Shown here in pieces: positions 59,101-64,000 of a DNA stretch of 64,000 bases. The position numbers were made by a program, and so were the translations under genes. The stretch comes from Scleropages formosus. Taxonomy: Eukaryota; Chordata; Actinopteri; Osteoglossiformes; Osteoglossidae. The notes beneath the pieces were generated by a model, which worked only from the letters and a program-made list of their open reading frames with translations, was not told where the DNA came from and searched no databases. Location: NCBI RefSeq assembly GCF_900964775.1, contig NC_041808.1, positions 4,856,595 through 4,920,594 on the forward strand, given 5' to 3'. The stretch's first letter is position 1; each line of letters starts with the position of its first letter.

Positions 59101-61656
59101 TATCACCAGTCTTCCCCATGTCTGTGTGGATCCATTCAAAAGAGAAGCTCCTCTGATACACTCCCTGCCAAACACACTGCTTTCTTTACACACCACACAT
59201 GACACCGTGTCGGAGATCTCCTGCTGATCTGAGGATCTTCATCTCTTACTGGTGTCTCCCTAAAGTGCTTCATGGGTTTGTAGGAGAAGTCAATACAGCT
59301 GTCAGTTCAGGTAGATCATCATCATGACAATGATACCAGTTAGTGTCTCTCATAGAAACAACATAATCAACACAAAGTGTCCTTTCCAAGCTGTAGGATC
59401 AGTGTGCTAATGGGAAAGACCTCTTCACTCACTGATTCATATAAAGACTTTAATAAATCATCCATTTACCTTTATGTGTTTCACTGTTTTTTCACACTGT
59501 TTTTTAGTTTCATTGAACTTTTTCAGTTTTTCCTTTATTGCTTCCAGCGTAGTCTTGAGTTGTTCCTGGAAGTACATATCATGTTCATCATTGTTATACT
59601 ATTATTATTGATTTTACAAAACCAATGAGTTGTCTTCACTAACACCGATAGTTCATAAGCGTCTGTACTGTAGAGTAATTTAAGTCTCATGAATATAGTT
59701 TTATCCAGATTGCTGATTGTTTCATCCATCCATCCATCCACGTTCCTCCGCTTATCTGGGACCGGGTCGCGGGAGCAGTAGTCCAAGCAGAGCCCCCCAG
59801 ACTTCCCTCTCCCCACACACCTCCTCCAGTTCCTCTGGGGAAACCCCAAGGCGTTCCCAGGACAGCCGGGAGACATAGTCTCTCCAACGTGTCCTGGGTC
59901 TGCCCCGAGGCCTCCTCCCAGTGAACATGCCTGGAACACCTCCCCAGGGAGGCGTCCAGGAGGCATCCGGAACAGATGCCAGAGCCACCTCAACTGGTTC
60001 CTCTCGATGCGGAGGAGCAGCGGCTCTACTCTGAGCTCCTCCCGGGTGACTGAGCTCCTCACCCTATCCCTAAGGGTGCGCCCAGCCGCTCTGCGGAGGA
60101 AACTCATTTCTGCTGCTTGTATCCACGATCTCATTCTTTCGGTCATGATCCAAGTTCAAGACCATAGGTGAGGGTAGGAACGTAGATCAACCGGTAAACT
60201 GAGAGCTTCGCCTTACGACTCAGCTCCTTCTTCACCACAACAGACCGGTACAATGATCGCATTACTGCGGACGCTGCACCGATCCGTCTGTCAACCTGCC
60301 GCTCCATTTTTCCCTCACTTGTGAACAAGACCCCGAGATACTTAAACTCCTCCACTTGAGGGAGCAACTCCCCCCTAACCTGGAGGGGGCAATCCACCTT
60401 TTTCCGACTGAGAGCCATGGCCTCTGATTTGGAGGTGCTGATTCTCATCCCCGCCGCTTCGCACTCGGCTGCAAACCTCTCCAGTGCACGCTGTAAGTCT
60501 TGATTCGGTGAAGCCAACAGGACCACATCGTCCTCAAAAAGCAGAGACGAGATCTTGCGGCCACCAAAACAGACACCCTCCGTTCCCTGGCTGCGCCTAG
60601 AAATTCTGTCCATGAAGATAATGAACAGAATCGGTGACAAAGGGCAGCCCTGGCAGAGTCCAACATGCACCGGGAACAGGTCTGACTTACTGTTGGCGAT
60701 GCGAACCAAGCTCCTGCTCTGATCATACAGGGAGTGAACAGCCCGTAGCAGCGAGCCCTGAACCCCATAATACCGAAGTACCCCCCACAGGATGCCACGA
60801 GGGACACGGTCGAATGCCTTCTCCAGGTCCACAAAACACATATGGTCTGGTTGGGCAAACTCCCATGAACCCTCCAACACCCTAGTGAGAGTATAGAGCT
60901 GGTCCAGTGTTCCACGGCCAGGGCGAAAACTGCATTGCTCCTCCTGAATCCGAGGTTCGCCCCACAACATCCAGAGACTTGAGAAACTCGGGGCGGATCC
61001 TATCCACCCCCGGAGCCTTGCCACCGAGGAGTTTTTTGACTACCTCAGCAACTTCAGCCAGGGTAATGGACGAGTCCCACTCCAAGTCCCCAGCCTCAGC
61101 TTCCTCTACGGAAGGCGTGTCAGAGGGATTGAGGAGATCCTCAAAGTACTACTTCCACCGCCCGAGGACATCCTCAGTTGAGGTCAGCAGGGCACCACTT
61201 CCACTGTAAACATTGTTGGCGGAACACTGCTTCCCCCTTCTGAGTCGCCGAACGGTTTGCCAGAATCTCTTTGAGGCCGACCGAAAGTCTTCCTCCATGG
61301 CCTCAGCGAACTCCTCCCAGGCCCGAGTTTCTGCCGCGGCGACTGCCAGAGCCGCATTCCGTCTGGCCCGCCGGTACCCGTCAGCTGCTTTAGGAGTCCC
61401 ATGAGCCAGCCAGGCCCAATAAAACTCCTTTTTCAGATTGACGGCATCCCTTACCTCCGGTGTACACCACCGTGTTCGGGGATTGCCGCTGCGACAGGCG
61501 CCAGAGACTTTATGGCCACAGCTCCAAACTGCCGCCCCAACAATGGAGGTGTGGAACATACTCCATTCAGACTCAATGTCCCCAGTCTCCCTCGGGACCT
61601 GGTTGAACCTCTGCTGATTGTTTCAAGTTCAGGTATTTTCAGTTCTCATAACATCA

Positions 61657-61694
<38 letters not shown>

Positions 61695-62330
61695 TCTGAA
61701 CCGCCCGTCCCATATGGGGTCGCGGGAACCGAAGCCTACCCGGCAACACAGGACGTAAGGCCAGAGGGGGAGGGGACACACCCAGGACGGGACGCCAGTC
61801 CGTCGCAAGGCACCACAAGCGGGACTCGAACCCCAGACCCACCAGAGAGCAGGACCTGGTCCAACCCACCGCACCCCCCACATAACATAAATATTTTTAA
61901 TATTAAATGTGAAATAAACTACCTTTATATCCAGTGCAGCCTCTTCCATTGGACAGAGCTGGTGGTTTCTGTGCTTTTTTGAAGTCTGACACACGACACA
62001 GAGAACTTCTTGGTCGTCCTCACAGAAGAACAAGAGCTTCTCTCCATGGACACTGCAGCGAAGTTCAGTTTTCTCCACAGCCTCTGACTGACATTTCTGC
62101 TTGAAGTAGGACTCTATAATGTTCTGTAAAACCAGGTTGACAGGAGGCCTTTCCATAGAGGACCTCCTTCTACACACAGGACACTCTCTAGAGCTCTTCT
62201 GTTCCCAGTATTGCTGCACACAGGATCTACAGAAACTGTGACTACATAGTAGAATAACAGGATCCTTGAAGATCTCACAGCACACAGAACAAACGAGCTC
62301 CTCATCCAGAAAAGAAACTTCAGCTGTCAT
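56104..62330 (-). CDS. TRIM35-like E3 ubiquitin ligase, unit E (intact, 6 exons, 476 aa)
   Basis: A predicted RING E3 ligase. Exons: 62330-61923, 59565-59470, 58985-58755, 58673-58651, 58571-58453, 56657-56104 (1431 bp, phases consistent). It opens [24 protein letters not shown] ligands are C14 to C53, followed by B-box 2 ([20 protein letters not shown]), helical exons 2-3, the [19 protein letters not shown] linker and PRY-SPRY ([19 protein letters not shown]). It ends in [10 protein letters not shown], unlike the VTVNKM/VTVNKL end of the others. Exon 1 is almost identical to that of unit C, but the SPRY is closer to that of D ([15 protein letters not shown]), so exons have mixed ancestry. 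Intron 1 is enlarged to about 2.4 kb by a LINE and a SINE. The usual AATAAA in the 3' block is changed (TATAAAA), so its poly(A) site may differ. The ISRE upstream is exact. Confidence 0.85.
56762..56902 (-). mobile_element. SINE family 2, partial inverted copy
   Basis: It contains TTTTTCTCAAAAGCAAGTTA, then ACTTGAACCTGCAACTTTTG. It sits in the last intron of unit E, as in B and C. Confidence 0.45.
56897..57150. repeat. Local tandem duplication
   Basis: ACTGCCCATAATA, GAGTTATCTTAAC and CATTAAAACAAGTTAATTTC occur twice, at about 56895-56985 and 57065-57150. Confidence 0.7.
57319..57530 (+). mobile_element. SINE family 1
   Basis: It has a doubled A-box segment (GGCGCAGTGGCGCAGTGGG), B box GGTTCGAGTCC and a short (TG)n end. 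Confidence 0.85.
57540..58060. other. Intron of unit E, no gene
   Basis: Unique sequence in the last intron (AATAAATGAACTT near 57838) with no recognised repeat. Confidence 0.35.
58067..58274 (-). mobile_element. SINE family 1, inverted
   Basis: It starts with a (CATA)n tract; repeats TAGTCTAAATA lie on both sides. Confidence 0.85.
59725..61611 (-). mobile_element. 5'-truncated LINE in intron 1 of unit E
   Basis: Antisense to the window and in the same direction as the gene. In order on the minus strand: the linker ([20 protein letters not shown]), reverse transcriptase ([58 protein letters not shown]; the catalytic box reads FEDD where FADD is usual) and the C-terminal [20 protein letters not shown] region. 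The 3' end is a (GGAT)n tail. Target repeats of 14 bp (TGCTGATTGTTTCA) lie at 59711-59724 and 61612-61625. The family is widespread in fish (RTE/Rex-type in my memory; clade unchecked). Its long open frame suggests a fairly recent insertion, but it lacks the endonuclease. Confidence 0.85.
61655..61880 (-). mobile_element. SINE family 1, inverted
   Basis: A full copy with long (CA)n, repeats around CATAACAT. It sits about 40 bp from the exon 1 donor of unit E; unit C is unoccupied at about 37460. Confidence 0.85.
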
Positions 62331-62382
62331 TTTACGGGTTCTTTGACGTCCTGTATGTCTGGTTGTATAATCCTTCTGTTAA

Positions 62383-62394
62383 AGTTTCACTTTC
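62383..62394 (-). promoter_or_regulatory. ISRE of unit E
   Basis: AGTTTCACTTTC, an exact match to AGTTTCNNTTTC, 53 bp upstream of the ATG. Confidence 0.65.
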
Positions 62395-63008
62395 ACTTTG
62401 CACTCAGACCAGACATACCCTTTGCAGGGAAACCAGAACTAACCTCTTCACGACAGTGTAACCACTGAAGTTCAGGTCTGCAGTCACAGTCCTACACCTT
62501 ACCTTTAAAACCACTAATAGACTCAGTACATAGAGATACAACTAAATAACTTCTATTCTGGATATAACTTGAGGTGGTCAGTTGTGTACAGAAAAGTTTA
62601 TTTCAACTTTAATGTCAGCAGCAGGATTGCGGGCTTCTGAGCAGGTCATGAAATCCAATGAAGAAGACAGATGACAAGGAGGTTTCGCTACTGCTTCACA
62701 GTAAAAGTTGGCTTTAGGGAATGAATTGAATGCAAAAATTTCCAAAGTAACAAGAAGATGGTGATGGAAATGTAGCACAGCACAATTTTTCTGTTCACAG
62801 AACTTGTTCTTTATGGCTTTATGATCATAGACAACAGAGCACCGCTGCAGATACCCCTCTGTGCTTCTCTGCTGGAGTCAGTAGATAGTTGGACAGGAAT
62901 ATCAGCATCATTTTCCTGTCATGTATTTGACAAGATGTTAAATTCTGCTGTTCAGTAAAGTGTTTTTGTGCTGTCAGTAGATGGCAAAGAAACACACTGC
63001 ATTCTCTA

Positions 63009-63204
63009 CAACTGCCTGTCTCACTCGGGGTCGCAGCGAGCCTACCGGGCAGGACAGGGTGCAGGGCTGGGGTGGAAGGTGGAGGAGAGGACAAACACTC
63101 CGGATTGGATGCCAGTCCACTGTAAGGCACCCCAAGTAGGGCTCAAACTCCAGACCCACCACACAGCAAGCAAAGAGCAAACCTTCCATGCCACCACATC
63201 CCCC
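63009..63204 (-). mobile_element. SINE family 1, old inverted copy
   Basis: The duplicate of 38823-39020. Confidence 0.7.
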
Positions 63205-63210
63205 ATAGTG

Positions 63211-63265
<55 letters not shown>

Positions 63266-63462
63266 TCAGAACCACTTGTCCCATACGGGGTCACGGGAAC
63301 CGGAGCCTAACCCGGCAACACAGGGCGTAAGGCCAGAGGGGGAGGGGACACACCCAGGACGGGATGCCAGTCCGCTGCAAGGCACCCCAAGTGGGACTCG
63401 AACCCCAGACCCACTAGAGAGCAGGACCACGGTCCAACCCACTGCGCCACCACACCCCCTCC
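63211..63462 (-). mobile_element. SINE family 1, inverted, long (CA)n
   Basis: A full copy with repeats CCCATAGTGAA on both sides; the partner at about 39020 is unoccupied. Confidence 0.9.
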
Positions 63463-63464
63463 CC

Positions 63465-63744
63465 ATAGTGAATATTCTACTGGTAATTATTTACTCTTAT
63501 TAATATTAATAATATTAATGTTTGTCATGTAAATGATATTCTAACATTCAGAATATCTTGTTGATATTCTAAATGCTGTGATGGAATGACCTTCCAGTCC
63601 CAAGTGTACCCTAATTAGCCCGGTGTCCTGTGCCTCAGGACAGGCTTTGGTCCACCGTGACTCTAATCCATGAATAATGAGAGTAAATATTCTAAATAGA
63701 CCTACACCATGAACACTCTGAAAATACAAACACATAGTTTCAAG
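63465..63744. repeat. Upstream flank of unit E, duplicate of 39020-39190 and 39600-39700
   Basis: ATTTACTCTTATTAATA and GTACCCTAATTAGCCCGGTG are shared with the unit C flank. No gene. Confidence 0.6.
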
Positions 63745-64000
63745 TTTCAAGTTTATTGTCATAGGTACAAGTAGCATGTACAAGTATCATGAATTTCTTT
63801 TGTTGAATGCTTCTCCGCAGACTATGGACAAAGACAAAGACAATAGAAAAACTGCACAAAACAAACAGTGACAATGACAGTGAGTAATGCAATAGCAATA
63901 ACAAGAAATATCAGTAACAGTAATAACCATAACACCAGTAGACAGCCAGAGAACTCAGAACATGAGAATGCTTAAAGTGACTATGTGATTTACCAATGTG
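63745..64000 (-). mobile_element. 3' end of an L2/Rex1-like LINE, cut by the window edge
   Basis: It begins AAGTTTATTGTCATAGGTAC and continues with CACAAAACAAACAGTGACAA, like the 3' ends at 3555, 32750 and 39845. Confidence 0.4.

Noticed and set aside
4554-63262. CRISPR-like arrays at the (CA)n/(TG)n tracts
   Set aside because: They are plain dinucleotide repeats without spacers, in a vertebrate genome.
11626-63462. Functional tRNA genes at the A/B-box motifs
   Set aside because: The boxes are in SINE heads; no cloverleaf or anticodon arm of a real tRNA could be formed by eye.

Overview
The window looks like intron-rich, repeat-dense DNA from a teleost fish. It holds split vertebrate-type genes with GT-AG introns, tRNA-derived SINEs, fish LINEs and Ty3/Gypsy LTR elements. 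The dominant SINE resembles one I associate with bony-tongues (arowana-like fishes), but that is memory, not a search.

The host content is one tandem cluster of TRIM35-like / A33-like genes (RING, B-box 2, coiled coil, PRY-SPRY), all on the minus strand. Every unit has the same six coding exons, about 408, 96, 231, 23, 119 and 554 bp, counted from high to low coordinates. Three units read open from ATG to stop: A (4836-8983, 478 aa), D (45647-50141, 463 aa) and E (56104-62330, 476 aa). Unit C (33994-37916) is complete except for one nonsense codon in exon 2. Unit B (10822-15137) is a clear pseudogene. A further unit at 1975-2631 is a RING/SPRY deletion fusion. There is also an exon-2 relic (15785-16395) and an orphan RING exon of a different TRIM-like gene (24691-25065). 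An interferon-response-type element (AGTTTCACTTTC) lies about 46-53 bp upstream of the ATG in A, C, D and E and survives in decayed form in B. This suggests an interferon-inducible antiviral or immune E3 ligase array. A broken GIMAP/AIG1 GTPase gene, another immune family, sits inside the cluster at 18962-21097.

The rest is mobile DNA. There are about 26 copies of one SINE, most ending in a (TG)n/(CA)n tract, plus two other SINE families. Two kinds of LINE are present, including a 5'-truncated copy with a 14-bp target duplication in intron 1 of unit E. LTR fossils include one Ty3/Gypsy element with both LTRs (26148-30383), one 5'-truncated chromovirus-type element (42612-45387), five probable solo LTRs and two further LTR pieces in unit B.

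Long blocks repeat within the window: 3.1-5.4 kb with 32.3-34.55 kb, 11.4-13.3 with 34.55-36.1, 30.55-31.76 with 41.14-42.33, 37.4-39.7 with 61.6-63.7, 0.76-2.0 with 55.35-56.1, and 6.0-7.5 with 46.44-47.7. The array therefore grew by repeated segmental duplication. Insertions present in one copy and absent from its partner give a relative timeline. I found no tRNA or rRNA gene and no CRISPR array. All coordinates come from reading by eye; exon edges rest on splice signals and on comparison between copies.
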